A stretch of DNA of 64,000 nucleotides from Megalopta genalis (Eukaryota > Arthropoda > Insecta > Hymenoptera > Halictidae), in contig NC_135019.1 in assembly GCF_051020955.1 (NCBI RefSeq), positions 23,131,375-23,195,374 of the forward strand, written 5' to 3'. Position numbers and translations under genes: made by a program. Of the stretch, positions 24,344-37,692 are shown piece by piece. Within the stretch, counting starts at the first letter, position 1. Every line of letters begins with the position of its first letter. Below the pieces are notes generated by a model. That model did not search any database. It saw only the letters and a program-made list of their open reading frames with translations, and was not told the origin of the DNA.

Positions 24344-25016
24344 ATTAACACTTTACCGACCATTAGTACAATAGTTCTGCCATGGCACATTAACATTAAC
24401 GGCTATTGAGTTAACATGTGTATCGTGCGCAATGTATTCAGGAAAAGTCGCTACGCAAGGAATGGGGTGGCGGCGCATGCGCGGGAGTCTCGAACAGCGG
24501 CGTGACGCGTTTACAGGGCGGCACCTACTATATTGTATTCTATTGTATTTGCAGCTCTGCGTCGCATAGCATCGCCATAGTAGTTCAGAATTATAATGTT
24601 CACCCGATAGACGCACCGCGCCGCTGTGCGGGACTCTCAGCGCATGCTTCGCCACCCCACTCCTTGCGTAGCGACTTTTCCTGAATACACTGATCATGCG
24701 CCGTTCGGTAATAGTATCGGTGGTACAAACTACTAGTTATTTTCGATTCGACTGGGAACGAGTGCGAAATCGCAATTTACCTTGATTTCTTTAATCATCC
24801 GTCGGATACATGCATTTTTATTTAGTGTAAAATAACACTTTCAGCATTTAAATTTAAATATTTCCTAAGTTTACCTGACAATATTAACTGCTGATTTACA
24901 AAGTATAATTTAATTGTAATTTGGTTTATTTGTAAAATAGAAGTTTAATCCAGGTAAAAACGCCGGCTTCCCACGAAGGTTTTTCATAAAACCGCGTGGT
25001 CTGTAAAGTGTCAATA
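24344..25016. mobile_element. Possible larger element hosting the GC-rich MITE
   Basis: 'attaacactttaccgaccat' at the left is roughly the mirror of 'cgtggtctgtaaagtgtcaat' at the right. If these are termini, the MITE at 24433 lies inside. The match is short, so this is tentative. Confidence 0.35.
24433..24689. mobile_element. GC-rich inverted-repeat MITE
   Basis: Its ends are tgtattcaggaaaagtcgct and, mirrored, agcgacttttcctgaataca. Pairing continues through 'cgcaaggaatggggtggcg' and 'cgccaccccactccttgcg' to about 50 bp on each side. It stands out from the AT-rich surroundings. Open frames inside are by-products of the GC content. Confidence 0.85.
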
Positions 25017-25610
25017 GCCTTTTAATAAATGAAGTATTAATGTTTTAACTAATTCTATTGGCAATGATTCCTATAATGGCCGATTTTCAAAGGATTAGTA
25101 CAATTGAACTTTGACTTCTGTGTCAGATTCGAATTAGCATTGATTTTGTGCGCTGTTTTTGACGTTGCCACGCGCATCCGGTCGTGAATAATTTTAGAAG
25201 ATAGTGAATATCGAGAAAGCCTGTTTCTGTGTAATCAATGTTGCACGCATTAGCCACCTGCATTTCAGCATTCTGACTAAATTAGATCGCTCGTGTAACA
25301 AGATAAATGAGTGATTTTGGATTGGAATGTATTCAAGCTCGTTTAACATGCACAAACGCTACCGATGCGAGTTATTATTGCCGAAATATGCGCGCAATTG
25401 TATGCATCCGGTGTCACAGAGACAATCTTAGAACTAAATACTCCTACGTGATATACTATTGTATTGTGCGCAGCGTTTCATGCTAGTTGTTTGCTCACGT
25501 AGGTGCATTATAGTGTAACTACACGTGACACATTCAAATTCCGACGAATTTCTTCGTTCTCGTGGCAACAGCGTGTAACGAACACGAATTTTACACTTGA
25601 TTAGGATGGT

Positions 25611-25757
25611 GGTGCCGGTTACTGTGCACTGACCAATTTGCTGTGCTTTTGGTTCTTTTCAAAATTTGTTTATTCGTTTCTTTTGTTCATTTTCGAATAA
25701 AAAAATTGATATGTCTCATTCGACAACAACAAATCGATGGCACAGTAACCGGCTCCA
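25611..25757. mobile_element. Small hairpin element with 'ggtgccggttactgtgc' ends
   Basis: ggtgccggttactgtgcact at the left is mirrored by ggcacagtaaccggctcc at the right. The left-end sequence recurs in diverged form at 4778 and 50232, suggesting one scattered family. Confidence 0.6.
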
Positions 25758-27273
25758 CAACCCTAAGTGTAGTTGATCGATCGATTGACTGCACACTGGC
25801 ACTGAAAGTAAAAGATTCGACGATTTTTTTCTGGTTTCTATTCTTTTGCAACTCGCGCATTTTGTTTCTGCGTGAAAGACAGATTAGCGTCAACTATGAA
25901 TGCGAAATTTCTATAAGTTTAATTAATTCTCGGTGCCATGTTGGTTGCAGCGCATTGCATCAACAGACACAAGGAAAATCGGTAATCTTTCGTTAACGAC
26001 GCTTTGTCTCACGCAGTAATGAAACACTAATTTCCCTGCACATTTGCACACGCACATCCTGCCGGCGCTTTAATACTGTAAACGCCGGTAGACTATCTAG
26101 TGTGGAACCGGTCCAAGATAGTGCTTTATTTCATTAGGGGAGATGAATGTTGGGTAGTTAAACCGATGGAATAACTCTAAGTAAACGTACATCGTATAAA
26201 TACGGGACTACGGACGGCGCTGAATTATTATTCATTTGTCGTAACAAAGGAGCCGGCAAGAACTAAGACAGTGAAATGCCGAATTACATTTGACCAATAC
26301 GAGCCCGAGCTACGAGTAATTACAATTCAATCTAGCCTTTGTCTTCGGCGAATTCTGTGCGACGATCGTTCTGCAATTTGTTACGACAATTAACCGGCTC
26401 GTGTAAATACAACGGCCGCAGCCGTATTTGGGTTAACAGATATTTCTTTCCGGCCGGACAATGTAGTGTTGCATAATCATAAGCGAAACCTGATACGAAC
26501 GTGTAGTCCTGCAATATTCACAATGCATTCAATCTGCCTTTCTACGTGTGCGGACTATTGAGCCAGTGGAACTGGAGTTTCTATGGTCCGTATTGGGACT
26601 GCTAATGGCAGAACATTTGGCCGGTTTGACGCATACATTCGATAAGTTAGATCCACCGATAAGAAGTTCCGCAGTTCTTGTGTTATAATACAAACGAAGC
26701 AATCAGACATCTGTTCACGTTCTGTGCTTTTTGTTACCGAATGTTTTCCGCATTTTACCGCGACGAATATTAATTATTTTAAGCAACGTTCCTCAAGTTC
26801 CTTTCCGTGAAATCGTATTAAAATTCGAATCAGCGCAATGAAACAATTAAATCCGTATTCAAATTAAAATTGAACGAACGAACTGTAATAAATTGTAATT
26901 GTATTAAGAGATGGGAAAAGTCACCGCATAAAAATGTCTGCGAGCAGACTGGGGATTTTATGTATTTATGGAAAAATTCAGAAGGCGCAATTTGAAATAG
27001 TAAAAGGGTTGCAAGAATTTTAAAACGTCAATGTATTATTTTCAATCTATTAGAAGGATTAAACAATGAACGAATTTGCTGTTCGGTTTGTATTCTTTGC
27101 ATCGATACGGAAAATTTGTATTTTGTGAGAAAATTTGTCTATTTGTGAGAAAAAGAGACACCGTTTTTCGAACTAGAATGAAACACGTAGGTTAAAATTA
27201 GCAAACGAGTTTAAATATATAGTTACGTTCGTAGGATTGCGATAATGATACAAAATAAATGCAAAGTACTTAC

Positions 27274-27368
27274 CTCATCTTGACCTGGTGGTCCGGGTGG
27301 TCCTGGAGGACCTCTAACGCTATCACCCTTGTCTCCTTTATCGCCTTTATCACCTTTCGGCCCTTTGT
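27274..27368 (-). CDS. Collagen gene, exon c: first Gly-X-Y tract
   Basis: The exon starts after acceptor cacgtctcag and supplies the last two bases of the split codon; it ends in phase 0 at gag|gtaagt, a near-perfect donor. It encodes KGPKGDKGDKGDKGDSVRG, then three Gly-Pro-Pro triplets and GQDE. Repeated Lys-Gly-Asp pairs are known to stabilise triple helices through salt bridges. The GDSVRG stretch is a two-residue interruption of the Gly-X-Y rule, and the GQDE end makes another break at the exon junction. At about eight triplets this is a short COL domain, probably the N-terminal nucleus of the helix. It lies about 1.1 kb from the linker exon. Confidence 0.9.
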
Positions 27369-28509
27369 CTGAGACGTGCAAAATAATGCTCGATTAAATT
27401 CAGAAATAAGCAGGCCACATTAATTGTTAAAAATATTCCAACCGCTGGGAAAATTGTCAACACTTCTTCCGATACAATATGTTTCGACATTACAAAAATT
27501 ACTTTTTGACAAACAAACTATAAATATATACCCTAACAAATACATTATTATTAGATTGTAGAGTTGAAATCCCTTGCACTACGATTTCTTTCGCAGCTAC
27601 GTAAAATAATCTTGTCGCTAATAAATTCATAAGCGAGGACAACAATTTATATTTATCGTATGTACTCTAATGTTTAAATATTGATAATTGAACCGTAGAA
27701 TTTGATTTCGGTTTAAAAGAAGTAGACATCATAGCACAAGGGGTTAAACACATATGACAGAAGTTGATAAGTAAAACTCAAAACAGTAAACTTTGAAAAA
27801 GAATGAAGAGAATGTTCTTATATTTTCCTACGTCTTGGAAATTATTGTTTTGGTATAACCATTACGTGGTGTCTATTTTCTTGTTTTGTCGGTTAAAACT
27901 CATTGACTTTTTCTGTTTCAGTGAGGGATCAGTTACTAAACCCCTAAAATTACTAACACCTTGCGTAAGGTCATAGAAAATGCTGTGGAAAAAGCCCGTA
28001 TTTATGAGCAGGAAAATGCTGGCGATTTTTCACACGTAATACTGCAAAATATCCATTAATTATATTTCCAAATAAAATAATATAAAATTAAAAAAAAATG
28101 TGTTCGTGAAAGTTATCTTTGTTTTATATCATTCAGTCGTTCAGTGGTCAGTCTGTATTTACGCGGTCAAGGCTTCATATGATCCATAAGTGTTTAAAAA
28201 TTTAATATTATTGATTTTGCTATGAAAGTTGGTTTGTACGATCGGAGTTTTCTTATATTCAATTTAGTACTGTAGAAACTGTTGTAACGCTGTAATTTCA
28301 TCGAGGAGGAAAGAACTGGGTCCACTGGAAATTCCCTGGGAGCCCTGTCGAATACGTTCCTGACAGAAGATGGCTCTAACGGCGTTTGAAATATTGAGGA
28401 AACAATTTTCGCTGTAATTTCGGTGGCCGCCGTCGGGGATTCGTGTATGTCTTACCGGCGCGGCGGGGCGATGATTAAATAAACTCACGAATTCTTTGCG
28501 ATTACTCAC
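27369..28509. other. 1.1-kb intron of the collagen gene
   Basis: No exon or clear transposon was recognised. The last 250 bp before the linker exon (about 28260-28510) are CpG-richer than the rest and carry an open frame that is a run-on of the exon in another frame. Confidence 0.6.
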
Positions 28510-28591
28510 AGTCCGGATTTGGGGGAGGAGGCGTGATGAATGGCGGCGGATTGCTTTTCTCGCTTCTGTCTTCGTCATCGTCTCGTCCGAT
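28510..28591 (-). CDS. Collagen gene, exon b: Asp/Glu and proline-rich linker
   Basis: This 82-bp exon begins in phase 0 after acceptor cgttttcag and ends one base into a codon at a gtgagt donor. It encodes IGRDDDEDRSEKSNPPPF followed by a threonine/proline stretch ending PPPPNPD; the split codon becomes Tyr when joined to the next exon, giving DYKGPKGDKG. The first half is acidic and the second half is a proline-rich hinge, as expected of a non-collagenous segment leading into a helix. A longer open frame overlaps the exon in another reading frame, but the spliced frame is preferred because it makes the phase-1 junction into the collagen tract work. The linker has no recognised domain. It may set the distance of the triple helix from an N-terminal anchor or globular domain. 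Confidence 0.72.
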
Positions 28592-29117
28592 CTGAAAACG
28601 GACGGTAAAAAGGAACGGTGAATAAGAACACCAAACGTGATTTATATGTCGTTATATCGTTCGAAAAAGGATGGGTAAAAGAAAAACGAACGGCATAGAA
28701 GTTTCATCGCTTATGGTTGTGATTGATTGCACGCCGCGCCGCGCCGCGCCATGCCGCGCGGAGCCGGTGCAATTTATTTATCTTCGAAGAGCAGCGAAAT
28801 CGTTCCATTTTCACGGATCCACCATCGCATTCACGGTTAATATGGCGTATCATTGGAAAAACGTTTGATGCCGTAGATTCACGGCACAAACGAGCTTCTC
28901 GAACGTCATTCAAACTTAGCAGAAACGGCGTTAACGAGTCGATGAACGTTGACACTGAAAATATTCATCTCGCAATGTTTATTAATCGTGGGATTGATCT
29001 CGGTGGAAATGTTGAAGCGTCAACCGTTTGCACTCGAAGCTATTTTCGCTTCGATACATTTTATAAACACAGAGCAGACCTACTTGAATTCTTCGTAATT
29101 TGTCGACAAATGGGAAA

Positions 29118-29342
29118 GTTAACACTAAATCTACCATGCCGATCGAAATGATTGATTTCACATCTTTCATTTAAAAACTGTTGAAATTGTATTGATTCTT
29201 TCATTAGAGATGATTGAATAAATTTTTTGATCAAAGTGTACGTTATAATAAAGGTAAGGAGAGCTTTGTATAACTTCGGTTTAGTTATTATCTTAAAGCG
29301 ATTCAAGTTTTTCAGTTTCAGTGCTGGGTGGTTTAGTGTTAA
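29118..29342. mobile_element. Element family E, copy 3
   Basis: Left end gttaacactaaatctaccat is mirrored by right end tgggtggtttagtgttaat. Inner sequence 'ttctttcattagagatgatt' and 'tacgttataataaa' is shared with the copy at 20284. Confidence 0.62.
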
Positions 29343-29651
29343 TTTTAATTATGATATGTCAAGTCTATAATACTCGAACGGCAGACTTTTGTTTGGCAAA
29401 AATATAACTGAGTATACTCAAAATCATTTACAATGATATTTATCAATTTCTTTCTTTATATTTCTTAAGGTACTCCTTCTAGATATGTTAATTTCTTTGT
29501 AGACCTTAATGAAACATGTGAACATTTAAAGTAATCGTCACAGATGCAAATGGACTCGAGCCTCGCCGTCCGAGGGTTGATAAGGCAATTCGAGTGCACA
29601 GGGTTTGTATTTAAATCGTCGTTACCTAGAACAATAGAAGACATTAATTAA

Positions 29652-30583
29652 CAGAGCTGGGCAAAACGTAATCTAATTAATGATGCAAGATTGTGATTAA
29701 TGTGAAATCATGTTAATAATCATGATTATTGATTATTAAATAATCAGTAATTATTGATTAATGGTTAATAGGAGTAGTAAAAATCATTGTCATCAAGGGC
29801 TATGATTAATTCAATCATCATTAATCACAACATGATTATACTTTTGATTAGGATTGAATCGGTAATTTATTTAAAATAACAATAAATAATACCGCGAACA
29901 TCTTTTGGGAGATAAATATTCATTATATAGGGCGAGTTACAAATTACCCTTCACGATTTTTCAGCCCATTCCGATAGTCTGACAAAAAAATATTTCCTAT
30001 TAAAATTAATTACTATTTAAACGAGGCCTTAGTGTTATGTGTCGCCAAATTATTTCAAATATTGTGGCAATCGATTCATGACAATTTTTCTTTCAATATC
30101 ATCAGAAGGTCATCATGTAGCAGGTCGTTGAATTCATCCCGACGTCGCCTACAATACTATGAAGTTAAAATTACCTAGTTTCATTAAAAAATATAACGGC
30201 AACCTTGCTTTTTTATCGAAAATCAATTTGTTTTTAAATTTAAATAATTGAAATTTCTTGTCGGTTAAATACTGATTAACTTTGATAGGAAACATTTTCT
30301 TGTCAGGCCATTGGAAGGGACAGAAAAATTGTGGAGATTAATTTGTGACTCACTCTGTATTTGTAATATATGCATAACACATTCACCTTATATACCTTAT
30401 ATTATGCGGATAAGGTGAATACGGTAATCATTCAAATGATTACAGATTTCTGACTAATGATTGCAAATTACAAACGTTGTGCAAGATTACTAAATTACTG
30501 TCTGTGATGATTACATGATTAATGATTCCGATTATTATGATTACTCTTAGTAATTAATTACAGCAATCATCAAAATGTAGTTG
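29652..30583. mobile_element. hAT-like element with another element nested inside (3' end uncertain)
   Basis: The left end cagagctgggcaaaacgtaa resembles hAT terminal repeats. It is followed by many attaatcatta-type subterminal repeats to about 29840, and a similar field appears at 30420-30580. The piece between (29928-30359) is a separate inverted-repeat element. No clear mirrored right terminus was found, so the right border is a guess. Confidence 0.5.
29928..30359. mobile_element. Inverted-repeat element carrying family C sequence
   Basis: tatagggcgagttacaaatt at the left is mirrored by aatttgtgactcactctgta at the right, and 'atagtctgacaaaaaaatat' by 'acattttcttgtcaggccat'. The right 260 bp ('gtagcaggtcgttgaattca' onward) equals the repeats at 38674 and 52981, which suggests those are single-armed copies of this element. 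Confidence 0.65.
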
Positions 30584-30895
30584 ATTAATACCAAATTCTG
30601 TTAAGAAGCATGAGAAATATCTTAATTAGTACGCAATAGCACGATGGTTATTTCTACATGAACATTTGATTGGAATAAATAACGATTATGCAACAAATTA
30701 TGTGGTTATAGCTGAGGAGATTATGCGAATACATGTGTGGCAGGCACTGCAAGCACAAGACATAATGAAAATAGTGTTACAATAAGTTGCGGATTAGATC
30801 TTCTTTGTTGGTAACTTAATGAGATGTCCACGAAATTGATGATGTCGTCAGAGTAATTATAAAGTAAGTTCTGCCTTCGTTATCTGCTGCCCAAA

Positions 30896-31036
30896 TATGC
30901 TGTTACATATTGATGTTACATATTGCTGTTACACATTGCTGTTACACATTGCTGTTACACATTGCTGTTACACATTGCTGTTACACACTGCTGTTACACA
31001 CTGCCGTTATACATTGCTGTTACACATTGCTGTTAA
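30896..31036. repeat. 13-bp minisatellite, about ten units
   Basis: The unit is gctgttacacatt, with point variants (acatatt, acacact, atacatt). Because 13 is not a multiple of three, an open frame across it repeats every 13 codons; this is a by-product, not a gene. Confidence 0.9.
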
Positions 31037-34000
31037 TTAATGCCGTCGCGATATTCCTCGATTTATTCAGATTGGCAATTATAGTAATATGAATATTGAA
31101 CAATTCAAGTTAAACTTTCCACGTTTGAAAGAGTGATTTAATTATCTCATTATAAAAGAATATTAATGCGCGTTAATTTTTTTACCACGAACGATAGACC
31201 ATTAAATTCTATTTAACCGCATACGTATATTCGAGTTCACGGGTTATTAAAGATTCGAACAATGAACGATCGATTTTTAGGGTCTTAGCTTTTTGTTCCG
31301 GAAAAATGAATGATATGCAGATTGACGATGATTAATGAAGTTTCGGGTAAATCAAGCGGAGCGTTTAGCACACATTCGCCCTAAGTACTTTCCAATAATA
31401 ATTAGCAGCCACACGGACTTAACGGGTTAAAATAATCTTTGACAGTTATTTATTGTTCGCTTTCCGATTAATACGTTTTCGAAAAAAAGTCCTCTTACGT
31501 GTTAGTTGCACCGAAATGTTTCGAGCGCATGTTAGAAGTGTGTTACCGGATACATGCAAGGCTTGTTAAGCTATAAAGATTATTTAAAACTCGATGCTCG
31601 ACAGGAATCCGCGTTTTCTTTTTTCGAACATCGAGAGTATGATTTTCTCTGCAGTTTCAGCTCAAATAGTTTCTCGCTGCAAAATATTTAATTGTTCCGT
31701 ACTTTATGAAAAACGCAAGCGGAACAATAAATATATCTCAACGAGTGAATGATAGATGTAACCAGGAATAATAAAGGAACTGCTTACAACACGATGGAAC
31801 AATGCTTCAGATATTGCACCGTTCTTTTAAGTAAGCAAGAGAATTCAATTTAATCTTCCTTTCTCTCGCATCATTTCCACTGTTTTGTTTCTTACATTTT
31901 CCGGCCTTTCTCTTTAATTCATGGCGCGCAAAATGTCGGAACAATTTTTTGCGCTCGTTTCTCTTGGATCTTCTCACCGTGAATACGAAGCTGCGCGAAA
32001 CTGGAAAATAGTGTATACAAGTAACAGACTATAGTTCCACCGGCACGCACACGTACAATCCGAAAACTCTAAATACTTTTCAGAAATATGACACCACGAA
32101 CTGCCGGTGCATTCTATGACATACTTCCTTAAACTACGCAATTGTTAAATATCTACGGGCGATTCGACATTTTCGATAATAATTGGCAACTTTGAAATTA
32201 ACGGAGCTTCTATCATCCGAATTTTCTAGTTCAAATGAAATGAAAAGGTACAGAGATATTGTCCGTAAAAGAAAGAAGATTTAAGCAGCGATTTGTGATA
32301 CCCAAGTTTCTGATTTTCGCGCGTATCGTCATCTCCGATCACGTCTCTCTATTCACGGCTCTTATTTTCTATATTTATTATTATCGTTATTGCCATTATT
32401 ACTGTTATTATCATTATTCTTATTCTTATTGTAGGAAGTTTGATTCCGTTATGGCGAAGTTTGGTCACTGAAACAGGAGCTAGTAAGCGTCCATAGAATA
32501 CGTTTAATCGATTCGGGGCATACTGACATTTATACACATATGCCTGCTAAACATTCCAAGTACAATGGTTAATCGAAACCCGCGATGCAAGTATGGAACG
32601 GATAGGGTACAGAATAGAGGCTAGAGTTTGAATGCACGTAGACACGCGCGTCTCCGCGGCTGCATTGACATTGCCACACACATGAAACCAATGGTCGATC
32701 GTAATAACACGTAGCATTCGAGCGACGAGTACGACCGGCGACTGTTCCATTGAGTTCGTTCACTTGATACCATTCGTTGCTGCACCTTTGCATCCCGCTG
32801 TACATCTTGCAAGCTTTTCTCCGGGACTGGATTCCGCAGATGGAATAAATTGCTCGGCCCTCCCTGTCCCTCACCCTTCTTTTGGCCGAGTTAAAAAGGA
32901 GGATGCAAACTAGTTCCACGGACGATGCGATTAGGCCTAGTACTGCCGAACAATCAGTCCCAGAAACTCGAGGAAGACCACCGTAGAAATCTCTATTCGT
33001 ATTTGCAGCTATCTGAATTTTATTATTTACTTTCGATAGAGATAATCACAGCATCTTAGATTTACTTTATGTGCACAATTTTCATGATAAAACAATTGAC
33101 AATATAATAATATTCGATTGTATGTGCACAAGATAATGAACTCTATTTTAATAGTGGTTTATGGAGAAATTGAATCAAAACTATAACACGGAGTTTTAAA
33201 GTGTACCACTTTTAATTTATTAGAATTGTTGCTGATAGAAAGAACTGGCCATTCAGTTTCTTTTTCTTGAAATTGAATCCGGAAATTTTTATTTCGTGCA
33301 ACAATGCGTGGTCCATTAATTAGCATTTATTTTAATTCATGATACAGACGTGCTTCTCAGTTTGTCGGAGATGTCTATCTGTTTACAAGATGCATTTATT
33401 GCGCTATTACTGCACGAATCGTAACAAGACTTCTCGACTAATAAATATTCTCTTGGCGTTATTACCATATTCTGTGCCAGCACAGGTGTACAAATTCTGG
33501 TGCAACCTGTATAACGAAGTTCTCTGATCGATAGCGACAGCGAACAGGAGTCCTTTAAGATTTCCACGCTAACTACGTCCAGTAGGGCAAATCAAAGTCA
33601 ATTGCAGTCGGCAAGTTTAACTTTGACAAACCTGGATCAATTGGTCTAATTGGCAACGTGAGTGGTTACGCGGTAAAAACCGAACTTCGTCCTCGATTAG
33701 TTTCCAGTTTTCCCCGCCTTTCTATCAATCTTCGCCTATTTCCTTTTCCCAGCTCTATTTTCCCATACACTTCACCTTTCTGTCCAACAGTCTTTTAGAA
33801 CCATTCTGACGTCGACCGCTTTTATTCTGTCAACGGCAATTCCTATGTAAATTCCACAACAAATCAACTACCTCTTTCTGTAGCTATAGTGCAGCAGTTG
33901 TACCCAACAACTGGTCAAAAGTCTATTTCAAAATTTTTTTAAATTGTAAAAGAATCCTGCGATAGCTGAATCTATGAAAAATAATGTATCACTGTTAATT

Positions 34001-34234
34001 AATGTATCTTCGTCAGAAGTGAAGAATTCTTGTAGTATACACACATTCCCCTCCAAAAGTATTTGAGAATCTATATATTTTTTAAATTGCATTGAAAATA
34101 ACCTTAATCTTATAAAAAAATTAAATTTTCTTATCGTCGATATATCCACCGTGATTTTTAGTTACTTCTTGCACTAATTTCGGTATCCATTTTATTAGTT
34201 CGTCTAATGTTTCTGATCTTATACGGTTTCATGT

Positions 34235-34410
34235 GTTCTATAGCATGTCAGTACACGTTTTCAATGAACAAAATGCAATAAATGGATAGACTAATTGCAT
34301 AAATGACAAACACTTCTAACCTAATATATAATTTTTTTGATAGTACGATGCAATAATATTTAATACCAAACTTAAACATTATCTAAACTGAATGAGGAAT
34401 TACAATCGTC
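34235..34410 (+). repeat. Diverged repeat shared with 19925-20115
   Basis: 'acacgttttcaatgaacaaa', 'aaacacttctaacctaatat' and 'taaactgaatgaggaattac' pair with the copy at 19925. Both copies lie near a family E-like end, so they may be parts of one longer element. Confidence 0.5.
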
Positions 34411-35383
34411 TCTTTAATCATTTTTTATCGTTAATAATTTTTTATATCCTGAAGTAATCGTCTCTGTCTTTTCTTACTGTTTGTCTTTTTTCTTAAACTG
34501 TTTGTCTTACTTTAATGTATTTTACATAAAAAGAAGTTACATTTGACACTTCTTTCATAAAGTCAACCGTTTATCATTTCAAGCGGGACTTATTGATGAA
34601 CGCTCCGTATACAGAGATAATTTATTTTCCAATAATGATCACTTCCTCATTACTAAGGAAATTCTGCACATATATGTACAATTTCCTGTGTGCTTTTCTT
34701 TGTATAATCGTATCAAATAATTGCACTGCCCCACATAAACACGAGTAAACTAGTTTCATTCAGCTTTTACAGCCGAATACACAGAATTGCACGGCCGTAG
34801 AAAACCGATACGAAAACGGAGCTAGAAGTTTGAATCTAAAACCGTGATCGAAAGTAGGTAGCTTTGAGGGAAATACTGTTTTGATGAACTCGCCACCGGA
34901 TCGATTTCGATACCTGCCAATTTGCATCTCGCTGATCCTGTTAGGTATAATCTAATTCCACTCTGGATTGACAAGCTTGGGACTCTTGAACTTGACGCTC
35001 CATTTTCGGAGACTTGTAATCGATTCTCCCGGACGTGTAACACTTGTTTGATTTTAGTTCCACCTGCGACGTATAATGACTTACGGGACCACCTCGAACT
35101 GGTTGGTTACGTTAGTTTGTTCGGAATTCTAGATCAATTCGTTGATTCCTGATTTGTCCAAGCTTGGAAACTCATTTGTACTGTGACACATTCGTATACG
35201 TCGATATTTACTTTCGGCAAACTCTATTTTTCTAATCTCAATTTCATTCGCAACATTATGTTTGGAGGTAGTTAGGAAGATTATGTTGCTTTATGTTATG
35301 CTTATGGAGAACTGAAGAATACAAATTATAGTTGCGTTACCGATTTTTGAAACGAAGAACTAGTGATAAAGATGTATAAAGAT

Positions 35384-35500
35384 GTATAGTCCTCACCAGA
35401 CGAGAAGGCATCTTTGAAGAAGGCACGTTCCCCCTCTTACTAGCTGCGGCAGTGGGGAACTAGTAAGTGGGGGAACGTAAACGCAAAGGTGCCTCCTTAC
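35384..35500. mobile_element. Short copy of the 54172 MITE
   Basis: 'gtatagtcctcaccagacga', 'cgttccccctcttactagct' and 'gcggcagtggggaac' correspond to the arms of the 54172 element, with the inner hairpin missing and the right end cut after 'ggtgcc'. Confidence 0.7.
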
Positions 35501-37692
35501 TTATTACTAAACTATTATTTTCTTCATCGATGAATCCATTAAACGTTAATATTTGTAACAACAAAACGAACATGCAGATCTCACAAAATTTTATGAAACT
35601 ACGTTCGGTAATCTTGTGCAAATACATATTGTACATTCTTTCGACTAATTAAGTTTCTATTGAATTGTACGCGATTAAAATACGAAATAAATTTTAAAAA
35701 ATTGTAACGTGCGTGCTAGTTCGGTGTGATCTTGTGCAAATACATTTTATACGTTTTCTCGACTAATTAAGTTTCTATTGAATTACGCACGGTGGATTGA
35801 AAATAGATCTGGTATAGAATAAATTGCAGAAAACTTCGATAATTTTATGCGAATACATTGTTCTTTCGTTAGAGAAATTAAGTTTCTATAAAATTGTGCG
35901 CGGACTAATTCAAAATAAAAATGCAATACGCAGAGCTGATCTGAATCTAATTCGAGATTCAATGAAAAGTTTTCGAGCGTTTTAATTTTATGTTAAACCC
36001 GATCGTCAGAAGATTTAATAGATTGGGCAAGTTTGAGGAACGGGTGTCCTCTAAACTTCGTTTGGATTAAGGGAAGCGCCGCAATGGCGGCGGAAAGACT
36101 AGAAGCTCTCGGCGAAACGAAGCGTTTTAGGGACCAATGCATGATCCTGTCCGAATTCTCAAGATTATTCTCGCCGGCGAATGGAGAACGTTATCCTCTA
36201 TAAAGTGATTTGCACGTTCCCCATCTAATGTTGGACAGCTTTCGAGGGAATACCTCATGGAATATTGAATCGTCTTAAAACTTTGCATTCTCCCGGAATA
36301 GTCGCAATTAAAACGTTTTATACGACTGGCTCTTTTGCAAATTGAAATAATAAAGCAAGAAAATGGATTGTGAGTTTATTACCACGATCTATTTCCGAAT
36401 TAAATCGGTCGTGCGCTTTCCGCTCGTACGAGGCGCTAATTAAACCGTAATCAGAATTTCGTACGAATATAGCGTTTGTAAGCGATGCTTCTCTTTGACT
36501 TCATTCGATTAAAAACCCTTTCGTTACTCTAGGAAATTCATTTTGACGACTATTAACAATTAATCGCTCTATAATTTCCACGTGCCTTCCTATCATCTCT
36601 TTATTTTCTCCGGATCAAGATCCGTTTCATTTTGGAATGTTAAATGCATTATTTGCAGAGTAGTATTTAGATTGCTGGTTTTATCCAAAGCAAAATTTTC
36701 TGTGTCAACTGTTGGAGACAGTAGCCGGACAGGTGTTCTATCTGTTATTCGACATTCTTCAATTATTTAGATGTTTCTACGATTATTAATTGCGTCTTGA
36801 AACATTTGAAAATTAAATGCACGAAGACCGCAAGTCTGGTAATAGCTAACCACTTCGTAATGTATTATGAATTTTCTGCACAATCCTTTGTTGCATTGAA
36901 ATCTTAATTTATGAGACCATGTTACCGATATTCAATTTTTGATTCCTTCCATTATACAACCTTCCAAATTATATTAGTCCTTTTTATATATTGTAAATTA
37001 ATTACAAATTAAATTTTATAATGGTTATTTTATTTCTGACTTGATTTCGCTGAAGCGATTCTACATATTCGCTGAAACTAGACTGAAGTTGTTTAACACA
37101 TGGATAAACTTAAATCACGTTATTCTGGAGATGAAACTATTAAATTATAATTTCTCTGTTACTGGCATTTCTAATTTAGTATGGGTAACGTAAAAAATTC
37201 TAATTTTTTTACTATTGAACTTAATTTTAAACATACAATTATCGTGAAAAAGCATTTTATATATTTAATATAGTATTACTAGACATCGGATCTTTATGCA
37301 AAATAAAAGCTGTTCAAATCAATTCTAAGAAACATCGGTTAAATGAAAAATAATGTAACGAAATCCTTAAGTTTTTCTAATGCCTTTATGGTTGTGTGCT
37401 TGACTGATTTATTTTTGTCATAAATATATAAAACCCGTAGCCTAACGATTACCTTTCCTTTCTAATAACTCGACTCTGTATTTTTGCGAAGATTCCAATT
37501 GGCATATATTATGTCGTAAGTACTCTTATGGCGAAAATATAAAACAGTATTCGTTAATGCAAACATTTTCATATATTTTATAATAATCCAGACCAATGGT
37601 TCCACTTACAAGTTAAAACAAATTCCGATAATTCCCAGCAAAATGTCGGTTCTTAGGAAGGACCCCAATTGTCCGACTTTGATTTTAACGGG

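Larger units (their letters stand above)
23219..27273. other. 4.1-kb intron of the collagen gene
   Basis: It contains the GC-rich inverted-repeat MITE at 24433-24689, apparently inside a larger element at 24344-25016, and the small 'ggtgccggttactgtgc' hairpin element at 25611-25757. A short hairpin made of gccggcg and cgccggt lies near 26060-26090. The rest is AT-rich without recognised content. Confidence 0.6.

Noticed and set aside
28264..28509. Continuation of the linker exon frame as a 104-residue protein
   Set aside because: It uses a different frame from the spliced one and runs through a strong gtgagt donor; the spliced reading makes all phases fit.
30896..31036. CRISPR-like array
   Set aside because: Units are 13 bp in direct tandem without spacers, in a eukaryotic intron.
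30910..31092. Cys/Leu/His-rich repetitive protein
   Set aside because: Produced by a 13-bp minisatellite read in three shifting frames.
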